Made by a program: the position numbers and the translations under genes. Below the pieces are notes generated by a model. It searched no databases and was not told where the DNA came from. It saw only the letters and a list, made by a program, of their open reading frames with translations. Of a stretch of 13,905 bases of DNA, positions 1 through 6,530 are shown piece by piece. The number at the start of each line of letters is the position of its first letter. Within the stretch, counting starts at the first letter, position 1. Source of the DNA: JAAUSY01 sp964526735 (GTDB taxonomy: Bacteria; Chloroflexota; Chloroflexia; Chloroflexales; Chloroflexaceae); contig CAZGLO010000087.1 of the NCBI GenBank assembly GCA_964526735.1, forward strand, positions 1 to 13,905, given 5' to 3'.

Positions 1-153
1 CAGCAACAGCAACCTCCACAATGGGGGCAGCAGCCTCCGCAGTGGGGGCAGCAGCAACAGCAACCTCCACAATGGGGGCAGCAGCCTCCGCAGTGGGGGC
101 AGCAGCCTCCGCAGTGGGGCCAACCGCCACAACAACCTCCGCAATGGGGCCAG
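1..153 (+). repeat. 21-nt tandem repeats encoding QQPPQWG
   Basis: Imperfect tandem units of about 21 nt (core cagcagcctccgcagtgggg) run from the window edge to about base 153 in the DUF4212 reading frame. Each encodes QQPPQWG, some with extra Gln codons (QQQQPPQWG, QPPQQPPQWG). They are followed by short MPPG-coding units at about 169-213. The array continues left of the window by an unknown amount. Confidence 0.85.
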
Positions 154-513
154 CCACCACAAGGTGGAATGCCCCCCGGGGGGATGCCTCCTGGGATGCC
201 TCCTGGGATGCCTCCATCTCCCGTAAATGACCCAGAACACAATGTGGCAGCAAGTAGCCAACCCCAAGGGCGAATGCTCGAATATTGGAAGAAAAATATC
301 ACCCTGATTCTTAGCTTACTCGCCGTCTGGGCCACGGTCTCTATTGGCTTTGGGATTCTGCTCGTCAAGCCGCTCAACGCGATTACGTTTGGCCAGCTCC
401 CGCTTGGGTTCTGGTTTGCCCAACAAGGAGCGATCTACGTCTTCGTGATTTTGATTATCGTGTATGCGGTATTGATGGACAAGATGGACAAAGAATACGA
501 TGTGCATGAGTAG
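1..513 (+). CDS. Sodium:solute symporter small subunit (DUF4212), 5' partial, with Gln/Pro/Trp/Gly-repeat N-terminal extension
   Basis: The frame is open from base 1, so the gene starts outside the window; 170 residues are visible. Residues 1 to about 77 are low complexity: QQPPQWG-type repeats, then MPPG repeats. From residue 92 (MLEYWKKN) the protein looks like DUF4212: a first membrane helix at about 99-122, the family-like stretch AITFGQLPLGFWFAQQGAIY, a second helix at about 143-159, and an acidic/basic tail DKMDKEYDVHE. DUF4212 proteins are small two-helix partners of the VC_2705-type symporter, and that gene follows 15 nt downstream, which supports the call. Typical family members are only about 80-110 residues, so the repetitive N-terminus is an extension. 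An internal ATG at 169 exists, but the same frame continues upstream with coherent protein repeats, so a start further left is more likely. Confidence 0.85.
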   Translation, partial: QQQQPPQWGQQPPQWGQQQQQPPQWGQQPPQWGQQPPQWGQPPQQPPQWGQPPQGGMPPGGMPPGMPPGMPPSPVNDPEHNVAASSQPQGRMLEYWKKNITLILSLLAVWATVSIGFGILLVKPLNAITFGQLPLGFWFAQQGAIYVFVILIIVYAVLMDKMDKEYDVHE

Positions 514-528
514 TGAGGTTGTATCCCA

Positions 529-2199
529 ATGACACCTGTTGAAATTTGGACTGGCGTCTTTGTTGTCCTCTCCTTTGGGGCCTACATCTACATCGGCTAC
601 GCGAACCGCGTTCGCGATACCAAGGGGTTTTATGTCGCAGGACAAGGCGTCCCAGCTATTGCAAACGGCGCAGCGACGGCTGCTGACTGGATGTCCGCCG
701 CTTCGTTCATCTCGATGGCGGGGCTTATCTCCTTTATGGGGTATGATGGCTCCGTCTACCTGATGGGCTGGACGGGCGGCTACGTGTTGCTGGCTCTATT
801 GTTGGCACCCTACCTGCGGAAGTTCAACAAGTACACCGTGCCAGACTTCGTGGGAGACCGCTACTACTCCAAAACCGCCCGGAGCGTGGCTGCGGTCGCC
901 GCGGTGTTTGTCTCATTCACCTATGTGGCTGGCCAGATGCGTGGCGTGGGTATCGTCTTTAGCCGCTTCATCGGCGTGAGCGTGGAATGGGGAGTGGTCA
1001 TCGGGATGGTGATTGTCGCCTTCTTCGCGGTTATCGGCGGTATGAAGGGCATCACCTGGACGCAGGTGGCCCAATATAGCGTCTTGATTATCGCCTACCT
1101 CATCCCCGTGATCGTGCTGAGCGCCCAAATGACTGGCATCCCCATCCCGCAGTTGGCCATTACGTTTGGAGACATTGGCCAACGGCTTGAGGGGCTGCAC
1201 ACCGAACTTGGGCTGGATTCCTACCTCGATCCCTTCACCCAAAAGACGACTATCGACGTGCTGTTTATGACCATCTCGCTGATGATCGGAACAGCCGGTT
1301 TGCCTCACGTGATTGTCCGGTTCTATACGGTGCCGAACGTCCGCGCGGCTCGCTACTCTGCCTTCTGGGCGCTCTTCTTCATCGCGCTGCTCTACACGGC
1401 TGCTCCGGCCTACGCCATCATCGCCAAGTATAATCTCTTGGATCAGTTGAATGGCAAGACGCGCGAGCAGGTCAACCAACTGGAGTGGGCGGTGAGCTGG
1501 GAAGAGACTGGACTCCTGACGTTTGAAGACCTGAACAATGATGGGGTGTTCAGCTTTAGTAAGCAAGACTCCGAAATCGTTATCGACCGCGACATTATCG
1601 TGATTTCGACGCCAGAGGTTGCTAGTCTGCCACCGGCAATTGTCGGCTTGGTGGCGGCGGGAGGTCTTGCGGCAGCCTTGTCAACGGCCTCTGGGTTGTT
1701 GCTGGTGATTTCTAGTTCGGTGTCGCACGACATCTACTATCGCCTTATCAACCCCGAAGCGAATGAGAAACAACGGCTCCTTGTGGGGCGGGTGGTGATT
1801 CTCATCGCCGTGGTGATTGCAGGTCTCTTGGGGATCTTCCCACCCGGCTTTGTGGCGCAGGTGGTCGCCATTGCCTTCGGGCTTGGAGCGGCGAGCTTCT
1901 TCCCCATCATCCTGCTGGGTATCTTCGACAAGCGCACCAACAGTGCGGGCGCGATTGCGGGTATGGTTGTTGGTTTGGGCTTCACCCTCGCCTACATCAT
2001 CCCGAGCAAGTTCTTCGATGCTCCCAACTGGTTCTTTGGGGTGACGCCTGAGGGTATCGGGACGTTGGGGGCCATCCTCAACTTCGTGGTCGCCTTCACC
2101 GTCTCCCGCGTGACGCCACCGCCACCCCCAGAGATCCAAGAGCTGGTGGAGTCGGTGCGTGTCCCACGTGGGGCGGGTGGCGCTGCAGCCGCACACTAG
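529..2199 (+). CDS. Sodium:solute symporter large subunit, VC_2705/ActP-like (SSF family)
   Basis: This 556-residue SSF-family protein should use the inward Na+ gradient to import a small carboxylate or similar solute; the substrate cannot be read from sequence. Many hydrophobic helices are visible. Family-like stretches include AADWMSAASFISMAG (about 51-65), APYLRKFNKYTVPDFVGDRYY (about 93-113) and a Gly/Ala-rich helix near VAAGGLAAALSTASGLLLVISS. The N-terminal 'GFYVAGQGVPAIANGAATAADW' region is typical of acetate-permease relatives. Between helices, residues about 310-355 form a hydrophilic loop with an EF-hand-like DLNNDGVFSF (334-343), a loop type I recall from the VC_2705 subfamily. The C-terminus ends in Pro-rich and Ala/Gly-rich sequence. 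The start ATG lies 15 nt after the DUF4212 stop with a GTGAGG-like ribosome site, so the two are probably co-translated subunits. Confidence 0.88.
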   Translation: MTPVEIWTGVFVVLSFGAYIYIGYANRVRDTKGFYVAGQGVPAIANGAATAADWMSAASFISMAGLISFMGYDGSVYLMGWTGGYVLLALLLAPYLRKFNKYTVPDFVGDRYYSKTARSVAAVAAVFVSFTYVAGQMRGVGIVFSRFIGVSVEWGVVIGMVIVAFFAVIGGMKGITWTQVAQYSVLIIAYLIPVIVLSAQMTGIPIPQLAITFGDIGQRLEGLHTELGLDSYLDPFTQKTTIDVLFMTISLMIGTAGLPHVIVRFYTVPNVRAARYSAFWALFFIALLYTAAPAYAIIAKYNLLDQLNGKTREQVNQLEWAVSWEETGLLTFEDLNNDGVFSFSKQDSEIVIDRDIIVISTPEVASLPPAIVGLVAAGGLAAALSTASGLLLVISSSVSHDIYYRLINPEANEKQRLLVGRVVILIAVVIAGLLGIFPPGFVAQVVAIAFGLGAASFFPIILLGIFDKRTNSAGAIAGMVVGLGFTLAYIIPSKFFDAPNWFFGVTPEGIGTLGAILNFVVAFTVSRVTPPPPPEIQELVESVRVPRGAGGAAAAH

Positions 2200-2239
2200 C
2201 CGTCTCTCCGACAACCAAAATATCGCTTTTCATCAATCG

Positions 2240-2272
2240 GAGGCAGGGGTTGCATGTTGCAATCTCTGCCTC
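2240..2272 (+). terminator. Long hairpin downstream of the symporter operon (possible terminator)
   Basis: GAGGCAGGGGTTGCA (2240-2254) pairs along all 15 positions with TGCAATCTCTGCCTC (2258-2272), counting two G-U pairs, around a 3-nt loop. It starts 40 nt after the symporter stop. No clean T-run follows (TTGCGATTATTAT), so it may be a weak or factor-dependent terminator, an mRNA 3' stabiliser, or part of the antiporter leader. Its form is certain; its role is not. Confidence 0.5.
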
Positions 2273-2357
2273 TTGCGATTATTATGGGTGGTCGTTTCCA
2301 CGTAGACCCTTTGTACCCTGGATATTCTGTAGAGATCTGAAGAAAAGGGGCATATCT

Positions 2358-3755
2358 ATGCTTTCGTTTATCCCACCAGATCTGCCATTTGAAGCGGTGC
2401 TTCGTGCTGTCGAAGGAGCAGAAGAAGTATCTCACGGGGCGGGCATCACGCTGCTGTGGATGGCAGTGATCCTCATCGCGGCCAAGCTCTCAAACATCGT
2501 CGAGCGGTTTGGTCAGCCATCGGTGTTGGGAGAGTTGGTCATAGGGGTGATTTTGGGGAACCTCGTCCTCCTCAATATCAATATCTTTGAGCCGATGAAG
2601 AATGACGAGTTTATCGGCTTCCTTGCGCAGCTTGGGGTAGTCATCCTCCTCTTCCAAGTCGGTCTTGAGACTAACATCTCCGACATGAAGCAAGTAGGGA
2701 TGAACGCCTTTATCGTGGCTATTATCGGGGTGGTGTTGCCGTTTGCCATCGGGACGTACACGGTTGGCCCGTTGCTTATGCCCGGGCTAGACAACAACGC
2801 CTACCTCTTCCTCGGCGCGACACTCTGTGCCACCTCGGTGGGGATCACCGCCCGCGTTTTCCGCGACCTTGGGCGTATCCAAGACAAAGAAGCGCAGATT
2901 ATTCTTGGCGCGGCAGTGATTGACGACGTGTTGGCCCTCATCATCTTGGCCGTGGTTTCGGCTATTGTCACGACCGGCGATGTGAGCGGCGGCACAGTGG
3001 CACTCATCATCCTCAAGGCGGTTGTCTTCCTTGGAGCGACGATTGCGATTGGCCAAGCGCTTATCCCCCGGCTTGGCAAGGTCTTCGCCTCCATCCAGAA
3101 GAGTGCGGGGATGCAGTTTACGGTGGCTATCAGCATTGGGCTGCTCTTGGCCTACCTCGCAGAGGTCATTGGGCTTGCTCCCATCGTTGGTGCATTTGCC
3201 GCCGGTCTTGTGCTTGACCCGGGTCGCTTCCAGCATTTCTTTGACGATCCGCAGGTTGTCTCAGAGCTGCACCACATCGTGGAGCATGAAGATGGCGACA
3301 CAGATGATTGTTCCAACATTAAACAGCGGGTGCGTGAAGTGGCTTCTTCTCACACCCACCGCCAAGTAGAACACGTCATTGAGCCGATTAGTTTCCTGCT
3401 GGTGCCCATTTTCTTCGTGAAAGTCGGGATGGATGTGAGCCTCGCATCGCTCTTCGATATGCAAATCTTGCTGGTTGCCATTGGGATTACGATTGCGGCG
3501 ATCATCGGGAAGGTCATTGCAGGTGCTGCTGCCGGAAAAGGGGCCAACAACTGGATTGTGGGCTGGGGGATGGTGCCGCGTGGTGAAGTGGGGCTGATTT
3601 TTGCCGCCACCGGCAAAGCGCTGGGCGTGGTCAGCGATGAAGTGTTCTCCGTCATCGTGATTATGGTCATCTTCAGCACCCTTTTGCCGCCACCTATCTT
3701 GGCATGGCTCATCCGCAAGGACGAACAGAAAAAAGTGGCTTCTCAAGGGGCCTGA
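2358..3755 (+). CDS. CPA2-family cation:proton antiporter (Na+ or K+/H+), KefB/NapA type
   Basis: This 465-residue inner-membrane exchanger has about 12 predicted helices. The ATG at 2358 is chosen because AAAAGGGG precedes it at a suitable distance. An in-frame ATG at 2250 would add 36 non-membrane residues and lies inside a hairpin. Diagnostic features are GQPSVLGELVIGVILGN (52-68), GVVILLFQVGLETN (93-106), CATSVGITARVF (157-168), the paired aspartates VIDD (187-190) of the CPA2 ion site, PIVGAFAAGLVLDPGR (275-290) and the C-terminal PRGEVGLIFA (407-416). Residues about 291-342 form an unusually His- and Asp-rich hydrophilic loop. It sits behind a Na+-coupled symporter, so a Na+/H+ role that restores the sodium gradient is plausible but inferred. 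Its 3' end overlaps the convergent gene by 13 nt. Confidence 0.88.
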   Translation: MLSFIPPDLPFEAVLRAVEGAEEVSHGAGITLLWMAVILIAAKLSNIVERFGQPSVLGELVIGVILGNLVLLNINIFEPMKNDEFIGFLAQLGVVILLFQVGLETNISDMKQVGMNAFIVAIIGVVLPFAIGTYTVGPLLMPGLDNNAYLFLGATLCATSVGITARVFRDLGRIQDKEAQIILGAAVIDDVLALIILAVVSAIVTTGDVSGGTVALIILKAVVFLGATIAIGQALIPRLGKVFASIQKSAGMQFTVAISIGLLLAYLAEVIGLAPIVGAFAAGLVLDPGRFQHFFDDPQVVSELHHIVEHEDGDTDDCSNIKQRVREVASSHTHRQVEHVIEPISFLLVPIFFVKVGMDVSLASLFDMQILLVAIGITIAAIIGKVIAGAAAGKGANNWIVGWGMVPRGEVGLIFAATGKALGVVSDEVFSVIVIMVIFSTLLPPPILAWLIRKDEQKKVASQGA

Positions 3756-4753
3756 TTTCTTGTTGCCATCAGCACGAGTGGAATAGGACTAAATGCATCT
3801 ATCTGCTCGTGCTGACCACCACTCTGCACGCACAACCCCGTTGACGACCCGCCGTCGAGGTTGAGGGCGGCGTCAATCTCCAAGTCGCTCTGCACCAGCC
3901 ATGGCGCTAGCTCCTCAAGCGTCAGATCGCTCGTTGGGAAGGCAAGAAAGAGGATATGGCCAGTGCGGTCTACCGCCAGGACACTACGGCGCGCACGCTT
4001 GGTGTCAGAAACCGAGAAGTAGGTGGCGATACCGCCGGGCTTGATAAGCATTGGCCAGCTCTGGAGCGCTTCCACCAACTGCTCCTCGGGCCGGTAGGGC
4101 ACTTCGCCGAGGTAGCGCAACGAGACATTGCCCGCCACATCGACCGCAAACATCCCCCCTTGCCGCTGATAGCTCCTCCCACTCATCTGCCCGCCGCTTA
4201 TCACCAAGGCGGTGGCGCGGTAGGTGTCATCAAAAAAGCCGCCGTTCAGTGCTGCAATGACCTGCGGGTCGTCGCAGAGCTTGGAGATGGTGTAGGGCGA
4301 GTCGGGGTTGTAGGCAACATGGAACGACACGAGAGTAGGGTCAAGCCGTACCATATGCACCGGCGCATAATCATCAACGCTTCCCAACACCTGCCACCGC
4401 TTTTGGCGGATAGCGACGCCGGGTTCTGTCTCTACCCAGCCGGAGTCCCACGGCTGCGGGGTGGAGGCTTCGCTTTCGGGGGGGGAGAGGGCCGAAGTAC
4501 GTGCGGCTGACGGGGTTTGCTGGAGCGGCATCGGTGTGCTGACCCGCACCGACGCCTGATCACAGCCGGAGAGTACTATCATCACGCCCGCGCCCGCCAA
4601 AAAAATGAGAAGCCAAGCCACCCACCCCCGCCATATGGGAGGAAGGGTATCAGAGAGAGCCATGTTGGGAGGTCGCTGGTCAGGAGTAGCTACGTCAGGA
4701 GGGAGTGCGTTAGGAGGGGAGAGTTGTTGTCGACCGGCGTGCCACGATGGCAT
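3743..4753 (-). CDS. Phosphodiester glycosidase (NAGPA-domain) family lipoprotein
   Basis: This 336-residue protein matches the NAGPA/phosphodiester glycosidase fold: NGGFFDD (170-176), a GRSYQRQGGMFAVD-like strand, ARRSVLAVDRTG (254-265) and the signature NLDGGSSTGL (298-307). Relatives cleave sugar phosphodiester links at cell surfaces; the substrate here is unknown. A hydrophobic helix (about 45-61) ends in the lipobox LSGC with Cys64, so it is probably an exported lipoprotein, followed by a Ser/Thr/Pro-rich linker (about 70-102). Two starts compete. The ATG at 4753 has a good AGAGGA site 6 nt upstream but overlaps the thioesterase by 44 nt and precedes the signal by about 45 residues. The ATG at 4663 gives an ordinary signal peptide (Cys34) but has no clear ribosome site. 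The N-terminal extension consists of xxPP(N/D) pentapeptides. Confidence 0.82.
   Translation of the reverse strand: MPSWHAGRQQLSPPNALPPDVATPDQRPPNMALSDTLPPIWRGWVAWLLIFLAGAGVMIVLSGCDQASVRVSTPMPLQQTPSAARTSALSPPESEASTPQPWDSGWVETEPGVAIRQKRWQVLGSVDDYAPVHMVRLDPTLVSFHVAYNPDSPYTISKLCDDPQVIAALNGGFFDDTYRATALVISGGQMSGRSYQRQGGMFAVDVAGNVSLRYLGEVPYRPEEQLVEALQSWPMLIKPGGIATYFSVSDTKRARRSVLAVDRTGHILFLAFPTSDLTLEELAPWLVQSDLEIDAALNLDGGSSTGLCVQSGGQHEQIDAFSPIPLVLMATRNQAP
4664..4723 (-). repeat. Four degenerate 15-nt tandem repeats across the thioesterase/glycosidase junction
   Basis: On the plus strand, units at 4664-4678, 4679-4693, 4694-4708 and 4709-4723 each begin GTYRGGAG. Examples are GTCAGGAGTAGCTAC and GTCAGGAGGGAGTGC. 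On the minus strand they encode LSPPN, ALPPD, VATPD and QRPPN in the glycosidase frame, and the thioesterase stop codon (TAA, 4712-4710) lies inside the first transcribed unit. Confidence 0.65.
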
Positions 4754-5246
4754 CGTGAATCCTCTTTCCTACGCTCCACTCTTCACGAGCCTCATCGCTC
4801 TCAACGATCAATTCAACATTCAATGGGTTGGCGCGCCCTTCCGGCGTGATAGAGACCATACTAAAGTAGCCGGTGGTGCACAAACGGCGGTCACCATCAA
4901 GCGACCCCTCGCCATAGACATTTACCCGCACGACCAGCGATGAACGCCCGGCAAAGACCACCCGCGCCCGCACCTCGATAATCTCTCCTTCGTGGATCGG
5001 CTCGCGGAAGTCGATATGCTCGGTTGAGGCAGTGACGATAGGTTGGCGGCAGAACCGCAATGCCGCGATGGCGGCGGTTTTGTCCATCATTGCCATCGCC
5101 TCGCCACCAAACATTGTGCGATAGTAGTTGGTTTGGCTTGGGAGAACGAGATCGGTCGTATAGACTTCGGGGGCGACACGCCGTAGACGCTCGCTTTCGG
5201 TTTTGTGTTGTTGTTCCATGCTGTATGTTGTTTCTTCTCGCATCAT
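4710..5246 (-). CDS. Acyl-CoA thioesterase, hot-dog fold (YciA/BFIT-like)
   Basis: The 178-residue protein has one cytosolic hot-dog domain that hydrolyses acyl-CoA to free fatty acid and CoA. Support comes from LPSQTNYYRTMFGGEAMAMMDKTAAIAA (36-63), which matches the family pattern of a conserved polar residue, FGG and then MD on the central helix (Asn40, Asp55). Further support comes from TASTEHIDFREPIHEGEII (72-90) and the strand VRARVVFAGRSSLVVRVNVYGE. The start is uncertain. The first ATG pair (5246/5243) has no ribosome site, and a TACAAT box just upstream would make it nearly leaderless. The ATG at 5219 gives MEQQHKTESER and a short leader with GAGAAG about 14 nt away. It is divergent from fabD and overlaps or closely precedes the glycosidase gene, so those two are probably one transcript. 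Confidence 0.88.
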   Translation of the reverse strand: MMREETTYSMEQQHKTESERLRRVAPEVYTTDLVLPSQTNYYRTMFGGEAMAMMDKTAAIAALRFCRQPIVTASTEHIDFREPIHEGEIIEVRARVVFAGRSSLVVRVNVYGEGSLDGDRRLCTTGYFSMVSITPEGRANPLNVELIVESDEAREEWSVGKRIHDAIVARRSTTTLPS

Positions 5247-5252
5247 GGCGAT

Positions 5253-5281
5253 ATTGTAGCAGAACGTATTTTGTGGCGCAA
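5253..5281 (-). promoter_or_regulatory. Candidate promoter for the thioesterase operon
   Basis: Read on the minus strand, TTGCGC (5281-5276), a 17-nt spacer and TACAAT (5258-5253) form a sigma70-like pair with a good -10 and a poor -35. The predicted transcript would start at about 5246, at or just before the first possible start codon. Confidence 0.4.
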
Positions 5282-5341
5282 CTGTGGGGCAAAGCAGGCA
5301 AGAACGGCAAAACCCAATATCCCATTTTTCGATAGTGCTAT

Positions 5342-5370
5342 TTGCAATCCGAATGGGTCTCAGCTATAAT
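5342..5370 (+). promoter_or_regulatory. Candidate sigma70-type promoter for fabD
   Basis: TTGCAA (5342-5347), exactly 17 nt, then a perfect TATAAT (5365-5370). The predicted start at about 5377 leaves a leader of about 113 nt before the fabD start codon. This is the best promoter match in the window. Confidence 0.6.
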
Positions 5371-5394
5371 CGATCTATCATCTATTTTTGTATT

Positions 5395-5438
5395 GCCCTC
5401 TTGCCTAAGGGTATTCTCCCTTGGGAAATGGGCTTTTT
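5395..5438 (+). terminator. Terminator-like hairpin inside the fabD leader (possible attenuator)
   Basis: GCCC (5395-5398) pairs with GGGC (5430-5433) at the base. An inner stem CCTAAGGG (5404-5411) pairs with CCCTTGGG (5418-5425), with one G-U pair, around the loop TATTCT. TTTTT (5434-5438) follows immediately. This is the form of an intrinsic terminator on the plus strand. It lies between the candidate promoter and the fabD start, where no upstream plus-strand gene needs ending, so attenuation or a short leader RNA is inferred. Confidence 0.55.
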
Positions 5439-5449
5439 GTAGTACGCTT

Positions 5450-5467
5450 GTACCAAGCCTCTGGTAC
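5450..5467 (+). promoter_or_regulatory. Inverted repeat GTACCA-N6-TGGTAC just upstream of fabD
   Basis: A perfect 6-bp inverted repeat with a 6-nt spacer lies 22 nt before the fabD start codon. GTACGCT occurs directly repeated at 5442-5448 and 5464-5470. It could be an operator for a fatty-acid regulator or a small mRNA hairpin. No regulator gene is in the window. Confidence 0.35.
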
Positions 5468-5489
5468 GCTAGTAGCATAGGATCCGCAA

Positions 5490-6485
5490 TTGGACATTGC
5501 AAAATCATTGAAGGCACGAGTTGCCTTCGTTTTTCCAGGACAGGGTTCGCAATATGTAGGCATGGGCAAGCAACTCTACGACCAGTTTGCCTCTGCCCGC
5601 CGTATCTTCGATCAAGCCGATGAGATTTTGGGGTTTTCCCTCTCAACGCTTTGTTTCGAAGGCCCACAAGAAGAGTTGGACGACACCCTCAATGCCCAAC
5701 CTGCTATCTTTGTCGTCAGCATTGCGTGTTTGGAGGTCTTCAAAGAGTATTGCCAGATGACCGCTGGAGAAACGGTCGTCCCGACGTTGGTCGCAGGCCA
5801 TAGTCTGGGAGAATGTACGGCGCTTGTGGCAGCAGGCACGCTCAGCTTTGAAGATGGGCTGTTGCTGGTACGAGAACGTGGACGGTTGATGAAGGAGCAG
5901 GGTGAGCAGACCCCTGGTGGGATGGCCGCCGTGATTGGGCTTGACCCCCAAACATTGGCAGAAGTGTGCTTGGAAGTGCAGTCAGATGGCATTGTCACTC
6001 TGGCAAACGACAACTCTCCTGGTCAGAGCGTGTTGAGCGGTGAAGTAGAAGCACTGCAGCGGGCAATGGAACTCTCCCGCGCCAGAGGGGCCAAAATCGT
6101 GAAGCGTTTGGCGATCAGCATCGCCTCGCACTCGCCCCTGATGCAGCAGGCGTCGCAGCGGTTTGGGGAAGCGATCCACCACTTTTCATTTCAGCCACCC
6201 CAAGTTCCTCTTTTGTCAAATATCACCGCCCAGGCTATCACAAATGTTGAAGAAATGCGCCAGGAGCTTGTTGAACAATTGACGCTTCCGGTACAGTGGA
6301 CGAATTCCATCCAAAATGCGATGAGCCAAGGCGTCGACACCTTTATTGAGTTGGGGCCGAACCAAGTGCTCTCTGGGTTGATACGGCGTATCGCCAAAAA
6401 CGCTCAGAGTGTGAGCCTCAGCGACGTTGAAATCGTGAAATTGGTCAGCGGGATGATGCCAAACAACAACCAGTCCCCCGCGTAA
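5490..6485 (+). CDS. fabD: Malonyl-CoA:ACP transacylase
   Basis: This enzyme transfers malonyl from CoA to acyl carrier protein, supplying the extender unit for fatty-acid synthesis in the cytosol. The 331-residue length is close to the usual 305-320. Key residues are visible: FPGQGSQ (15-21, oxyanion Gln18), the nucleophile GHSLGE with Ser105 (103-108), Arg130 in VRERGRLM for the malonyl carboxylate, His214 in ASHSPLM as catalytic partner, and the C-terminal ELGPNQVLSGLIRR (287-300). The start is a TTG at 5490 with AGGAT six nt upstream; an in-frame TAG at 5478 excludes longer forms, and the only other option is the TTG at 5508. fabF follows after 45 nt, so the two are probably co-transcribed. 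The leader carries a promoter, a terminator-like hairpin and an inverted repeat. Confidence 0.95.
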   Translation: MDIAKSLKARVAFVFPGQGSQYVGMGKQLYDQFASARRIFDQADEILGFSLSTLCFEGPQEELDDTLNAQPAIFVVSIACLEVFKEYCQMTAGETVVPTLVAGHSLGECTALVAAGTLSFEDGLLLVRERGRLMKEQGEQTPGGMAAVIGLDPQTLAEVCLEVQSDGIVTLANDNSPGQSVLSGEVEALQRAMELSRARGAKIVKRLAISIASHSPLMQQASQRFGEAIHHFSFQPPQVPLLSNITAQAITNVEEMRQELVEQLTLPVQWTNSIQNAMSQGVDTFIELGPNQVLSGLIRRIAKNAQSVSLSDVEIVKLVSGMMPNNNQSPA

Positions 6486-6530
6486 GCAAGCACTTGGACG
6501 GTACGGTTTGAGCAATGAAAAATACGTTTT

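Noticed and set aside
913..1566. 217-codon minus-strand open frame inside the symporter gene
   Set aside because: The product is His/Asp/Arg-rich and featureless, as expected for the antisense of a membrane protein gene; the plus-strand product is clearly a symporter.
2250..2357. Longer antiporter start at ATG 2250
   Set aside because: It lies inside the strong hairpin, adds 36 residues unlike an antiporter N-terminus, and has no ribosome site; the ATG at 2358 has AAAAGGGG.
5388..5408. Leader peptide for the fabD attenuator (TTG start, six codons)
   Set aside because: No ribosome site, no run of regulatory codons and a rare start codon; it does not support ribosome-mediated attenuation.
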